Shown: piece after piece, positions 35,176 through 46,806 of the stretch
How positions within the stretch are numbered: the first letter of the stretch is position 1
Layout: every line of letters begins with the position of its first letter
NCBI GenBank assembly: GCA_038496445.1
Contig: JALMLS010000552.1
Span: 1 to 64,000 of the forward strand
Length of the DNA stretch: 64,000 nucleotides
Direction: 5' to 3'
Source of the DNA: Trichosphaerium sp. ATCC 40318
Taxonomy: Eukaryota; Discosea; Flabellinia; Trichosidae
The notes under the pieces: generated by a model
What the model saw: only the letters and a program-made list of their open reading frames with translations
Databases searched by the model: none
What the model was told of the DNA's origin: nothing
Position numbers and translations under genes: made by a program

Positions 35176-36578
35176 ATGCACACTACCACAGCAACACTTG
35201 CTCTTTTTCTCCTATTTACAACACTGTATGCACAAACAGTGTATATAACGTACTATACGGGAACAGATTGTAATGGTGTTGGAGACACACCAGTAGCGAT
35301 TGAATGTGGAGCACCATGCGCTCCATTTGATCTAGGTGGTTCTACGGTTTTTGGTACACTAGCTTGTACAGCAACAGTACGTTTGTTATTATTAACGTTC
35401 CGATTACTTTAAACGCTTACCCCTACATAGACTGCTACTGCTACAGTGTCGCCTATTTCCGGATGTTCTCTTGGCGCTCAAACTATTAGCGTAGATTTCG
35501 ATACAGGTTGCACAGCAGTACCAATTGTAGGCGGTACGCCTTGGTTTAAATAGCTTAATTTTAGAGAAAATATTTAAAACAGCCGAAAATGCAACTAGCC
35601 TCGTCATATCCAAAATGGCTCCTTTAGCGCTAGTTACGCACGAAAAACTATTAGTGATCATTTTTAGTTTAGTTCAAATTACCAAATTGTACACTCAAGC
35701 TTGATTCTTACTTTTCCTAAGGACGCGTATCAGCAACAAAAACTGTACCTGCCACTCCACCACCGTCCACACTACCTCCAACTACTGTCCCACCTACAAC
35801 ATTGCCCCCAACTACCATGCCACCTACTACAGTGCCTCCAACTACGATGCCACCTACAACGGCGCCACCTACCACATTGCCTCCAACTACCATGCCACCT
35901 ACAACACTACCTCCGACTACCTTGTCACCTACCACAGTGGCTCCAACTACGATGCCACCTACCACGCCACCACCGTCCACACTACCTCCAACTACTGTCC
36001 CACCTACCACATTTCCTCCAACTACTGTCCCACCTACAACATTTCCCCCAACTACCATGCCACCTACTACAGTGCCTCCAACTACGATGCCACCTACAAC
36101 GGCGGCACCTTCTAATGCTGCTGTACCTACTACAATGGCTCCAAGTACTATGGCACCTACAATGCCACCTACGACTGAGTCACCAACTATGGCACCAACA
36201 ACTGGGGTACCGACAACTGAGTCGCCTACAACAGACTCTCCAACTACGATACCTACAACCGAGGCACCAACAATACCAATTCCGCCTACGACTGAGGCAC
36301 CTACAACAGCGTCTCCGACTATGACACCTACAACTGAGGCACCTACAATGCCAACAGCGCCAGTTCTACCTACAACAGAAGCACCTACTATGACAAGTGC
36401 ACCAACTACCGCTATGCCTACTGCCGGTACAAATACTCGCAGCACAGGTTCGTTTGTTTATTAGTTTATAGCTTACAGTGTTATTACATGCTAACTTTGT
36501 TTTTAAGGAGTATCTGCATTGAAATCATTCAGTGCTTTGTTGTTGGGACTTGTAATGATCACATTGCTGTCATTGTAA
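35176..36578 (+). CDS. Secreted GPI-type mucin-like protein, tandem copy 1
   Basis: Signal peptide ends LFTTLYA; the mature head QTVYITYYTGTDCNGVGDTP ... ECGAPCAPFDLGG carries paired cysteines. An intron (GTACGTTTG...CATAG) joins to TATATVSPISGCSLGAQTI and VDFDTGCTAVPIVG, a compact head of about 110 residues with seven or so Cys. After a second intron come about 150 residues of TTxPPTT units (PPTTLPPTTMPP), and lower-complexity Ala/Glu/Thr variants (TTEAPT). A last intron brings in VSALKSFSALLLGLVMIT..., a GPI-attachment-type C-terminus with no charged tail. The stalk should be heavily O-glycosylated. Wall or surface protein; head fold unknown. Confidence 0.78.
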
Positions 36579-37564
36579 CCATGGCTTCAAAAGAGAAATA
36601 AGAAAAAAAAAAGGAATCAAAAACAGTTTGTTATTTGAACGTGATGATTGTGAAACAAATACCTTGTAGTTATTACAATAAATATCAAATTCTAGGCAAT
36701 TGCACACCCGAATCTTACACCAAACTATATCGTCAGTTATGCTTAAAGTCGCAACTAGCAGCTGTAATATCTGTACAATTCTTGTTTTTCTCCAATTGCC
36801 TGACTGGGACAATCCCCGCCTCAGCGACAGCTTATATCTACAAAATGAGTTTTACCTATAGCATAGCATAGGTAGTCTTGAATCAATCACTATTGAAAGT
36901 GTAGCGATACTACGCCTGCTCAAACGAACGGTAAGCAGTTTGAAGCTAAAAACTATCAAGCCGCTTTAAAATATGCTTGTTCACAACTCCTACGCATGTG
37001 AAAGTGAGATTTTTCGCAATTAAATGTACAAAAACATGCGTGTACTAAAAATAGATTGTTAAAGCCATTGGATGCATTAGGAGTTGATCGATTAGCGATA
37101 AAACAGATTAACGATAATCCCATTTCAATCCGTTTTTCAGTTCATCATTAGTACCTTGTACGACAATCTATTTTTTGAGCATTTTAGCTCAATTGTTACT
37201 TTTTTTATTGATAATCCGGGTCAATTCCTGCACCACCCAGAAATAGCAAAGGAGCGCTACAAAGAACGGCGGAGTTGGTTCCGGCAGGTTTTAATAAACA
37301 TTGACTTATTCATGTACTCCAAAACTTCGTCTGCTCGTAACGTATCTTCCTGCGTTTAGTGGGTTGTCAGATTCCCCAGAAACCTTTCAGTAAATAAATA
37401 ACAACATAGCGATTATCTCCACGTGTACAGTAATAATAAACACAGAGAATACAACGCCTCCCAAATAGTCTTAAACTCTCAGCAATGCGGGTGCTATAAC
37501 TCAATAGTTAGGGAAATAGTTTTGTAGTATACTAAAAGTAATTCCGAAATACAAAAAATATAAA
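36579..37564. other. Spacer inside the tandem duplication
   Basis: The first about 120 bases (around CAAATACCTTGTAGTTATTA) recur after copy 2 at about 38620, so the duplicated unit includes the 3' flank. The middle shows nothing supported. Confidence 0.5.
37512..37529 (+). promoter_or_regulatory. Conserved upstream block, copy 2
   Basis: Identical 18-mer to 35119-35136 at nearly the same distance (35 bases) from the ATG; sequence between block and ATG is partly diverged. Confidence 0.4.
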
Positions 37565-38522
37565 ATGCACACTACCACAGCAACACTTGCTCTTTTTCTC
37601 CTATTTACAACACTGTATGCACAAACAGTGTATGTAACGTACTATACGGGAACAAATTGTAATGGTGTAGGAGACACTCCGTCAGAGATTGAATGTGGAG
37701 CACCATGCGCTCCATTTGATCTAGGTGGTTCTTCCGGTTATGCTACAATAGCTTGTACAGCAACAGTACGTTTGTTATTATTAACGTTCTGATTACTTTA
37801 AAATACTTACACCTACATAGGCTGCTACTGCTACAATGTCGCCTATTTCCGGATGTTCTCTTGGCGCTCAAACTATTAGAGTCGATTTTGATACAGGTTG
37901 CACAGCAGTACCAATTATAGGTGGTACGGCTTGGTAGAAATAGCTTCTTTATAAAGATATAACAAGAATTGATCCGGATTGTCTATTCTGTTATTTACAA
38001 CATGCCTTGTTAACTACTTGTGGGATGCATTTTTACTTTTGGTTAGGACATGTATCAGCAACAAAAACTCCACCTACCATTCCACCACCTACCACACTAC
38101 CTCCAACTACTATTTTGCCACCTACCACATTTCCCCCAACCACCATGCCACCTACTACTACTTTGCCTCCAACTACGATGCCACCTACAACAACACCTAC
38201 TACAATGACACCTACAACTGAGGCACCTACAACAGAAGCTACAATGCCTCCAAGCACTATGGCACCAAAAACCATACCGCCTACAACTATGGCATCTACA
38301 ACTGACGTACCTACAACAGAAGCACCTACTGTTCCTACTATGACAAGTGCACCAACTACCATAGCTACAAATACTAACACAGGTTCGTTTGCTTAAACCG
38401 GATTTAGTTTATAGCTCACAGTGTTTGATCACATGCTAACTTGTTTTTAAGGAGTATCTGTATTAAAATCTTTCAGTGCTTTGTTGTTGGGACTTGTAAT
38501 GATCACATTGCTGTCATTGTAA
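37565..38522 (+). CDS. Secreted GPI-type mucin-like protein, tandem copy 2
   Basis: Same signal peptide and head as the gene at 35176, with a few replacements (VYVTYYTGTNCNG, GYATIACTAT, TIRVDFDTGC). Same intron positions. The Thr/Pro stalk is about half as long (roughly 75 residues: PPTTLPPTTI, PPTTTPTTMTPTTE) and the GPI-type tail is VSVLKSFSALLLG.... The difference in stalk length with near-identical head and tail shows that the repeat tract changes faster than the rest. Probably the younger or contracted copy. Confidence 0.78.
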
Positions 38523-38922
38523 CCATAGATTCAAAAGAGAAAAAAAAAGGAATCAAAAACAGTTTTTTATTTGATCCTATTATCGTGAATCTCACTCAAT
38601 CATTCTTTTAATAAAACAAATATCTTGTAGTTATTACAAATAAAATATCAAATTCTACAACTCGTTTATTTTGGGTGAAAAAAATTACGAATTTTGAAAA
38701 TTCCGAGGTGGATGCTGTGCTACCATTTTATTGTTTAGTTGCAAATTTTTCCAGTTTTGACCGCCAACCTTTTGTCCTTCTTAACACCATTGATACTAGT
38801 CTTCAAATCGTGTTTTTTGTTTTCTAGTACACGTGATATTTTAGTCAAAACATTTGAGATAGACAAAGCTATTTTCCGCTTCATGAGCAAGAAAAAATGA
38901 TCAGAGGTCCACTATAGACTAG
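38523..38922. other. 3' flank of copy 2
   Basis: Begins with the duplicated 3' flank. No gene seen in the remainder. Confidence 0.45.
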
Positions 38923-39626
38923 CTAAAGAATTTCTGGACCTAATATCGATGGAGGCTTCTTTGATAGACGCTCAGCTCTTTCATTTTCTATTCGTATTAA
39001 CTCTGATAAAAGCTCTGCTTCCTTTTTGCTCATTTGTTCATGTTGCTCGTCTGTTTCATGCTCATAACCCATTAAGTGACATACACCATGTATGACGAGT
39101 CGTGGAAGGTAACTGTTAATACAGTAGCCCTTCCTTTCGCATTGTTTCTTGACATAAGGTATTGATATAATAATGTCACCTAAATCGCTTATAGTGTTAC
39201 CAGCAGAGTCCATTTCGGCCTGAGGCGGTACACCAGGATACATACGATCATCCTAATGGTGTTTTAATACGACTAGAGAACAAACAAAAGTGACACGAAG
39301 CGCCAGAAAGAAAACTTGTTTGAAAGTAAACTTTGCGTACTGTAAACGGTATTGAGAGGATATCCGTAGGCCTGTCAATACCACGAATGCGTTTGTTGTA
39401 TTTAAGAATAGTTTTATTGTTTGTAAGGACAACACTCAAATCATAGTCACGTACGTCCTTTGAAACCGTCAGTACTACAAGACCGATTGGTTGTTTGACA
39501 GTTGGTAAATAAATTTATTAAACGTACCAAAACGCGTAAAACAGTCTTTGTACGCCGTTTCAGTGCAATTGTATTGATTTTATGACCTTTTTGGCGGTTA
39601 AGAATGTTTAGAGTTCCTAATTTCAT
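38923..39626 (-). CDS. ybeY: YbeY-family endoribonuclease
   Basis: Start MKLGTLNILNRQ at 39626. Two introns (donors GTACGT and GTACGC; acceptors TCAAAG and CCATTAG) give in-frame DYDLSVVLTNNKTILKYNK, RGIDRPTDILSIPFT, DDRMYPGVPP, LGDIIISIPYVK and the zinc motif LVIHGVCHLMGYEHETDE (H-x3-H-x5-H). The order and the GxDRPTDxLS motif are those of YbeY/UPF0054. YbeY is a metal-dependent RNase for rRNA maturation; eukaryotic homologs act in mitochondria or chloroplasts, consistent with the basic N-terminus (RRTKTVLR). The start is 217 bp from the divergent PAP2 gene. Confidence 0.85.
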
Positions 39627-39843
39627 TTTCGGCACTCCTAACTCTTATACGCTGAGGATACGAGATGCTCTAAAGGGTCACAGAATATTTAAACTTAAAT
39701 CAAGTACAGATTCCGCCAATTATACATTGAACATCACACCTAGCACTTTGCTGGTATGTACATGTCCAAATCCTGTTTCTTATTCGCAACGATTGCAGTT
39801 GACTTTCATATTTCTGAAAACGCGGACAAACCTAAAGCAACAA

Positions 39844-41177
39844 ATGCGTAGAGTAAAAAATTGGTTTCAACCGACGTGGTTCTCTAAATCGTACATTATT
39901 GATTGGATCGTTACAATAGCGGTGTTTCTTGTTGAAGCGCCATTGGTACGTTAAAATAATACTCTAGTTTCATCCTAACGCTGTAGTAGTCTAATTTAGT
40001 GCTAAAACCGTATGTTCGTTTTCTCCCTGAAAATCTAGGCATTGTGGCATATCCTACCACGCCTAGTACAATTCCGCGTACGATATTCATTGCTTGAGGC
40101 GCATTCATTGTTTTATTTTTAATTATCTTGTTTTAGCGTGGTTGCTTATTCTGGTATCTCTTGGCGTACCTGTGTTCGTTTTTGGCGTGTTCTACATGCT
40201 CTTCTGGAAGAGAAAGTCATTGCATGATTTCCACCACGCAATGCTTGGTATGGTTCAAGCTTTTGTGTTTAATAACTTGTTTACGGATGCGATAAAGGTT
40301 TCATGTGGTCGTTATAGGTACTTATGCTCTCTGGGAGACAAGAATTAAACCACAAAAAAAAAAAGTCTTTTTTTCCTTCTTTGACAACTTCTGTTGTTTT
40401 ACGCTTTGGTGTTTAAGAAAAACTTATATATGTATTAGACCTGATTACCTTGATCGTGTTAAACATAATACAGGACTTGAGAGTGGAAGGTAATTTCAAA
40501 TAAGACGAGTATTCGCATGTTCTTTTGCATTAATTTTTTTTTGGGTTTTAGACGTAGCTTCCCTTCAGGACATTCTTCAACATCATTCTGTGCAATGGTT
40601 TTTGTTGCATTATACTTAAATGCTAAATTAGGTGTTTTCAAGAAGTACGGTGGTGGTACGTGCTCTTAAAATCGTTTTTTTTTGAAGTTCTGATCTTGGC
40701 GGTTTTTTTTTGTTTATTGTTTTTTTAAGAGGTTTGGAAGGTTCTAATTACAATGATGCCTCTTTCACTTAGTTGTGCTATTGCTGTTACTAGAACAAGA
40801 GATTATCACCACAACTTTTCTGATATTCTCGCTGGTGCAATCATTGGATCAGGTCCGTCTCATCAAAGCTAATGTCTTTTATCACTTTTTTTTTTTTTGA
40901 TATCACGTGACATTTTTCAACTTATTCTCTTTCATTGTTCTTACTGATTTTTGCATATTTAGTAATCGCACTGTATTGTTATCATTTGCATTTTCCTGTA
41001 CTATGGAGTGATAACGCAGAATATCCAAAAACAAGACAACCACAGAATAAAAGTGGTCAGGCAAAGTACGACTATTTCAAACAAGTTGATGAAAATGATG
41101 AAATTGCTGATGTAGAAGATATCCTCGTTACAGAGAATCCGATAAATACGAACGAGACGGACGATGGGTTTGATTAA
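39844..41177 (+). CDS. PAP2-family membrane lipid phosphatase
   Basis: Start MRRVKNWFQPTWF, TM1 YIIDWIVTIAVFLVEAPL. Small exons join in phase: SNLVLKPYVRFLPENLG, STIPPWLLILVSLGVPVFVF. The catalytic motifs are complete: KVSCGRYRP (C1, K-x6-RP), SFPSGHSS (C2), and SRT-type RTRDYHHNFSDILAG (C3, with the nucleophile His). About six TM helices. The cytoplasmic tail is acidic (DENDEIADVEDI). It matches the lipid phosphate phosphatase/DPP1 group, which dephosphorylates phosphatidic acid or related lipids. Six introns of 45-130 nt. Confidence 0.88.
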
Positions 41178-41723
41178 TGGCCGTGTATACTATAGTTAAA
41201 AAGCCTTCACATCTGTAAGAACGCAAGTTTATACAAGGTAAAAAAAAGTGACAATTTGATAATAATAAAAACCAAAGCGCTTGTTAATGTTTTACCCCCT
41301 TTCATGTACAACTCGTAGATATCATTGTGACATTTTAAATAACCTTTGTATTTTCCAATTAAGCACTTGAAGTTTGTCCTCACGTCTTGCATGATTTTGA
41401 CTGAACATGTAGACATTTCAGGCGTTTGATCAGAACGAGATTGACTACCAGAACGTGACCTACGACAACAGCACAGGATAGCAAGCAGAAATCACCCTCC
41501 GCACCCTTAATAATTTGGAAAACCTTTCTCAAAACAAAATTTTTTCGAAAACTTTATTTTACATTTCGCGATAGTGTATTTTGTAAATAAACCACACGCT
41601 CGCTCTGCGCTAGAGCTATCTGTCAGGGACAGATGTATTCCTCTCCTCCCAGATCGTCTTTGCTGTTTGATTGGTACAGGTCTGATTTAATATTTGAAAA
41701 CTCTTTTTTTTTTTGTCCACGTG
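41178..41723. other. Intergenic, convergent gene ends
   Basis: No gene seen. A 15-mer CATTTCAGGCGTTTGA also occurs at 13523, probably by chance. Confidence 0.4.
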
Positions 41724-42239
41724 TTACAAAGTGAACGATACGCTAAATACTGCTATGCTTAACACCACCGATAGAATCATTGATAGCCCAAATCCAACGC
41801 CATGTGTATCCCCAATATACATTATTCTATTACTTTGTACTAATCCATAAAACATCGCTGTGAATGCCATGACAATACTTACAACCATCAACGCCGCTCG
41901 TAAAAAGTTTCTGCTTAAAACCCTCTGATAAGCCAGTAACACTAAAAATACTACAAGTCCCCAGTTGAGTATACCTATTATTTGAGCACAGTTTATTGTA
42001 CAACTACAATATACGTTGCTGTCTATGTTGTTTAAATCCGTTTTACACACCATGTTGTTGTAGTACGATGATAACATGTCAATGTTCATTATTGCACAGA
42101 TAATCAATATTGGAGTTATAAATAGAAGCCTATGTACTTTAATATGTTGCTGATACATTATGGGTGCTTCGATACAAAAAGTTTGGACGATGTTAAGCAC
42201 CAAAACCCATATAAAAGGGTAAAGGTCAATGATGTTCAT
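41724..42239 (-). CDS. Multi-TM membrane protein
   Basis: Single exon, 171 residues, start MNIIDLYPF. Five hydrophobic helices: FIWVLVLNIVQTF, LLFITPILIICAIM, IIGILNWGLVVFLVLLAY, AALMVVSIVMAFTAMFYGL and GLSMILSVVLSIAVFSV. Between helices 2 and 3 is a loop with four Cys (MVCKTDLN..VYCSCTINCA), likely disulfide-bonded and extracellular. Shares the 'CKT' loop position with the DCKT proteins at 13-14 kb, so a distant relationship is possible. No family recognised. Confidence 0.6.
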   Translation of the reverse strand: MNIIDLYPFIWVLVLNIVQTFCIEAPIMYQQHIKVHRLLFITPILIICAIMNIDMLSSYYNNMVCKTDLNNIDSNVYCSCTINCAQIIGILNWGLVVFLVLLAYQRVLSRNFLRAALMVVSIVMAFTAMFYGLVQSNRIMYIGDTHGVGFGLSMILSVVLSIAVFSVSFTL

Positions 42240-42351
42240 AAATCATTCAACATACTGGAGGTACGGAATAATCAAGTAAAGTATGCACATGTTCTTTAAA
42301 CAACATTTATTGATGACAATTTGCTAAGCTTTGCTCGTACTTTGAAGGACA

Positions 42352-43713
42352 TTACTTTATTGATGTCTTGTCGTTACTTCTGTACCAATACAACATGGAT
42401 ACATTAAACATGTTTGAAAAGTATCCCATCCAGCTGTAAACAATTCTTTTAAGCATCCGCATAGGAAATGTAATTACATTGATTGAGGTTACCATTAATG
42501 AACCCTGTGCTTTTTCGTTATCTGACTTTTCAGTTTTCTCAGTGCCAAACCATTCGTCTGTGTTTTCATCAACATGTTCACTTACACGCCATTCTGTGCA
42601 TTGTGCTTGTCTATGTTCATATAATTTTCTGGGATCTTGAGTTAGTTGACCATCAACAAATATACTCTGCTCTTGTAGTTGTCCATTATCATGCCACAAT
42701 TTCCGCTCACCTTGTATTTTGCCATTGACAACGTGTCTGGCTAGTAGTCTGATTTGTCCATTTTCATACCATTCTTTGCATTCACCATGCAGTTTACCAT
42801 CAACAAACATGCCTTCTGATTTGAGTTGGCCATTGTCATACCACTCTTTGTATTTGCCATTTATTTTATCATCAGTATGTATGCCCTCTTTGGCAAGTTG
42901 TCCATTGGTGTACCAGACTTTGAATTTACCATGTATTTTACCATCAACAAACATGCCTTCTGATTTGAGTTGGCCGTTGTCATACCACTCTTTACATTCA
43001 CCATTTTGTTTATTATCGACCCACATGTATTGTTCTTTGAGTTGTCCATTTTCATACCACTCTTTACATTCACCATTTTGTTTATCATCAACAAACATGC
43101 CTTGTGCTTTGAGTTGTCCATCGGCATACCACTCTTTACATTCACCAATTAATTTACCATCAACCCACACATATTGTTCTTTGAGTTGTCCATTTTCATA
43201 CCACTCTTTGCCTTCGCCGTTTTGTTTATCATCAACAAACATATCTTGTTTGTGAAGTTGCCCATTTTCATACCATTCTTTGGATTCGCCATGTTTTTGA
43301 CCATCAACAAATATACTCTGCTCTTTTAGTTGTCCATTGTCATTCCACAATTTCACCTCGCCTTGTAATATGTCATTGACAAGTGTCGCTTGTAGTTGGA
43401 GTTGTCCATTGTCATACCATACTTTCTGCTCACTGTTTTTTTTGCCATCAACCATTGTCCATTGCATGTGGAGCTGCCCGTTTTCGTGCCAATGCGTACA
43501 AAGTCCATTCTTTACATACTCATGAGCCTGTACTACGCCACTTTTATACCATCTAATCCATTTTCCTTTTCTTTCTAACCTTTCTTCAAAGTGTGTATTG
43601 ATTGCTGCTCTTTTAGATAGCGTATGGAATTTTGTAAATGCATCAAGAGTGAAAGTGCAAATATACTCTTGAATCTCACAAGGAATATCCAATAATGTCA
43701 GAGAGTTAGACAT
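42352..43713 (-). CDS. F-box/MORN-repeat protein, long form
   Basis: Intronless, 453 residues. F-box-like SLTLLDIPCEIQEYICTF, family block FTKFHTLSKRAAINTHFEE, then about twelve repeats of 23 residues (EWYENGQLKEQYMWVDNKQNG type). Two alternating repeat flavours (GMFVDGKLHGECK and YVWVDGKLIGECK) suggest block duplication of two-repeat units. A C-terminal extension is not repetitive and ends with hydrophobic RIVYSWMGYFSNMFNVSMLY. That tail, absent from the copy at 11431, could be a membrane anchor. Putative SCF adaptor. Confidence 0.85.
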   Translation of the reverse strand: MSNSLTLLDIPCEIQEYICTFTLDAFTKFHTLSKRAAINTHFEERLERKGKWIRWYKSGVVQAHEYVKNGLCTHWHENGQLHMQWTMVDGKKNSEQKVWYDNGQLQLQATLVNDILQGEVKLWNDNGQLKEQSIFVDGQKHGESKEWYENGQLHKQDMFVDDKQNGEGKEWYENGQLKEQYVWVDGKLIGECKEWYADGQLKAQGMFVDDKQNGECKEWYENGQLKEQYMWVDNKQNGECKEWYDNGQLKSEGMFVDGKIHGKFKVWYTNGQLAKEGIHTDDKINGKYKEWYDNGQLKSEGMFVDGKLHGECKEWYENGQIRLLARHVVNGKIQGERKLWHDNGQLQEQSIFVDGQLTQDPRKLYEHRQAQCTEWRVSEHVDENTDEWFGTEKTEKSDNEKAQGSLMVTSINVITFPMRMLKRIVYSWMGYFSNMFNVSMLYWYRSNDKTSIK

Positions 43714-45465
43714 CTTCTACTTGTTGGAGGCTACAACAAATTATTAGAGATATAACAAAGGATGTAAGACAAAAAGACTCAAGTTAAAGCTCTACAATCA
43801 AAAAAGGATTTTGTTTTCTTCAAAATAGTAACACGTGATCATATTACACTGTTCATGTGCTACGTTCAAGAAAACAATTCAAAAAATAGCAATTAAAGAG
43901 AGTTGGTATGAACACCTTTATGCACTTTGAAATTGACCAAGATTAACGATAAAAAAGATAAACGAATACCATTTTTTTTAGTTTGTCGTTATTCATAACT
44001 TGTAGTGCGTTTCACTCAAGTTGGGCGTTGAATTTTGGCTCAAGAAAAGCATTATTAATGAAGAAAAAAATAAAAATGCTAGTGTGGCTTTTCGCTTGTT
44101 TTTTTAACACATTGTCGCTCTCTATTCGCTGAAAACAGCACTCAAAAAAGAGGGAAACTATGCGCCAAACGATAGAGAGTGTTCTGTAGAACTCAGAGTG
44201 AGCATTTTTCGTGAACAAACCAAAAAAAGCAAGAGTGTATCAAAACCAGTTTTTTTTTTTTTTCGCGCCTCTGGGCTTAATTTGTGAAACGCACAATAGT
44301 CGTAATCCGGTTTGGAACTCTAAGTGTACCAAAAACGACCAAGAAGAGTCGCTTTTTTGCTACAACCAGCACGTTGGTCCGTCAAAAATAGAATAGAGCG
44401 AAAAGGAGCTTGTGTTAGGTTTTAGCGTACGTTTTAGATTATACTGCTTAGAATACGTCTGTAATACGTTTAATTGACAATGTAAGGAACTATAAGCGAT
44501 GTTTAGGCTAAAAAACGAGGAACAAAATAGCTTTCCGCGTTTTCTGCATTGTAGCGCGTCGGTTTGTAAAACCTTAAGCGCAGAGAAGCGCTAAATATGT
44601 TTTATGTGTTTTTGCGTACCTGTTGATTTATGCTTATCAGAAATGCTGTCTAGTACGTTCAATAATTAACCGAAGTACTGCAATAACAAATTTGACGAAG
44701 AAAACCAAACGAGAAGCTGAGTTCACCAATTTGATACAATAGCGCTTTGAAAAAAGAAGAAATTTCGCAAATTTCCAAAAAACCTTAGCATCTCCCAATG
44801 CAGTTCTTGCGCATTAACCAACAATACATTCATAAAGTCACTTGGATACCATTGTGCACATACGTATGTAACCAGAGAAAATCAATAAATGGGGAGTACT
44901 CATAATACGCCTCCAAAGCCTTTCTTTGCATGAATATTATGAATCCTGTTTGCGTTTCCGAATAAATAAAGACCAACAATCATCTATAATTAACATGCTT
45001 TAATTGGATACAAGCAGTAAAGTCGAAACTTCGAGAGCTTATTTTTTCTCCTGTTTTTTTTCTTGTCAAACATTTCCTGTCACCTTTTCGCAAACAAGTA
45101 CGTGTAATATCTATTGTAATGGTTGGGTTACACTATTGATGTAGTATTTAGCTCTTGGTTTATGTCACAGAATAAAATGTCAGTTGCAGTAGTTTAGTGT
45201 AATTAGTAAGGGGTACCCAATATGGAAAGTGTACTGTCCGAACATAAAATTACAAAATAAAAGTCAGTGTACACATTGCGACCACCGTAAACCCGCTACT
45301 GTGGTGCCTTGATTTGGAAAATAGATTCTAATATAAAACCAATCGATAGATATTACTTCTCACAAACGGATATGTCGTTAACTAGTTACTGCTTCTCAAA
45401 TTATTGATTTGCTTTGACATTCGTTCTATATTACAGCTCCTCAAGATACTCACATGAGTAGCGTG
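43714..45465. other. Longest gene-poor stretch
   Basis: About 1.75 kb. It has a T-run at 44250-44263, several A/T homopolymers and a CACGTG at about 43833. A minus-strand frame near 44740-44960 encodes a 30-50-residue protein-like peptide (WYPSDFMNVLLVNAQ), which might be an exon I could not connect. Nothing else supported. Confidence 0.35.
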
Positions 45466-46806
45466 TTAGATGTGGCTGTCTTGATATTTGATAAACTTAA
45501 AACGTTCTGATGGTGTGAACCCAATCTCTTTCATAAGTTCACCTGTGATATCTTTCAAGTCAACGCACATACGATCTAACAATAATCCAAACTCTTGTGA
45601 TCTTGTTTTGCTAAACCCTGCTGACACCAATTTTGAAACCCATGAAGATTGTTTTTTGACATGAACATCTCTTCGGATGGATGTACTTTGATCGATGACT
45701 TGTTGATTGGCTGTTCATCCAATTGTTGAGTGTCGACTGTAATACTGATTGTTGAATGTTAAGTTTTGTGGTGTTGATTCACCATAGTTATCTCCACCTG
45801 TGACCAAGTTAAAGTCATGAGATATTGCCAAGTAATGATCTCGTTTATTGGCAAACTCAAGATATTTTCTAGGTAATTTTAATGGTTTGTTTGATGAGAA
45901 CGAATCAATCCATTTCCCTTCACCCCAACCAAACAAACAACCTTTGTCATCAATTGCAAATGATGTACGGACACCAGCATGGACAGATATGATGTTATTG
46001 AGTCCTTTGATGATACCCTGGCCATACACACGAAGAATGCCCAACCCAAGACACCCATGCCAATTGTTGTATCCAAAAGAAAATACTTGTCCTGACTTGA
46101 GGAGAACAAGTACATGATAAAGACCAATGGCAATGTCAGTGGCATCATCAATACTTGGAACACGTGAAATTGTCTTTGGATTCAAGAATAATGATTTATC
46201 TCCAGCTTCATGATCTGTTATTCCCCAGATATCTTTTGTTGTTCCCCAAAGAAAGACATGACCTGTTGATGTCATTGCTCCACTTACAAACCAACTAGTT
46301 TGAATTTTTTGAACATTTTGAAGATTTGGAATAACCGCTGGTGATGAAACTTTCCACTTGTCGAATGAATGACCCAATCCTTGATGTCTGTTGTATCCCC
46401 AAGAGTAGACATGACCAGATTGTGATAACGCCATGCTCACATTATAAGCAGTGACGTGAGTGATTTTGTTGAGATTTGGAACACGTGTTGGTGACGAAAC
46501 AGGTGACTCAAAGTGACCCAGACCCAATTGACCTTCTGAATTACTGCCCCATGCATACACAATACCGTTTGAATCAGCTGCAAGGCTATGAGACGATCCA
46601 GCAGCAATACAGACGATATTTATGAGTGACTGTATTGGTCTTGCGATAGAACTCTTTTCTTCGTCTGTATTACCCAATTGGCGGTAAAAGTTATCTCCCC
46701 ACGTGTATACAAAGCCATCGTCTGCGATTACCATTGAATGGTCTAAACCAGAGGCTAAACGGTTAACATATTGCAAATTAACCTCGTTTGATTGCGGCTC
46801 TGCCAT
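45466..46806 (-). CDS. RCC1-repeat protein with C-terminal SAM-like domain
   Basis: Start MAEPQSNEVNLQYV. Seven RCC1-type blades, each with a W/F-G turn: GFVYTWGDNFYRQLGN, GIVYAWGSNSEGQLGLG, GHVYSWGYNRHQGLGHS, GHVFLWGTT, GQVFSFGYNNWHGCLGLG, GCLFGWGEGKW. A TGA follows RHSTIG, but the same frame continues to 45466 with QSSWVSKLVSAGFSKTR and DLKDITGELMKEIGFTPSER, a SAM-domain signature. A 27-nt GT...AG segment (45711-45737) containing the TGA can be removed in phase, giving one propeller+SAM protein. Otherwise the gene ends at 45715 and the SAM part is read-through or relic. RCC1 propellers act as GEFs or interaction platforms; the SAM suggests a scaffold. Confidence 0.78.

Noticed and set aside
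35717-36445. Long minus-strand frame rich in Val/Gly/Ala opposite the mucin-like gene (and similar ones at 4898 and 38033)
   Set aside because: Antisense shadow of the ACNCCN repeat tract: VVGGTVVGG is the reverse of PPTT codons.
42719-43255. Plus-strand frames rich in Ser/His/Pro/Cys opposite the F-box/MORN genes (also 11384-11821)
   Set aside because: Shadows of the tandem MORN repeats on the other strand; periodicity follows the real gene.
44211-44396. Frame running through a poly-T tract
   Set aside because: Homopolymer artefact; no further support.
45466-46806. TGA reassigned (for example to Cys or Trp) in this genome
   Set aside because: TGA closes other genes in the window where the protein is complete (8057-10833, LPMO gene, 60353-62951), so the code looks standard.
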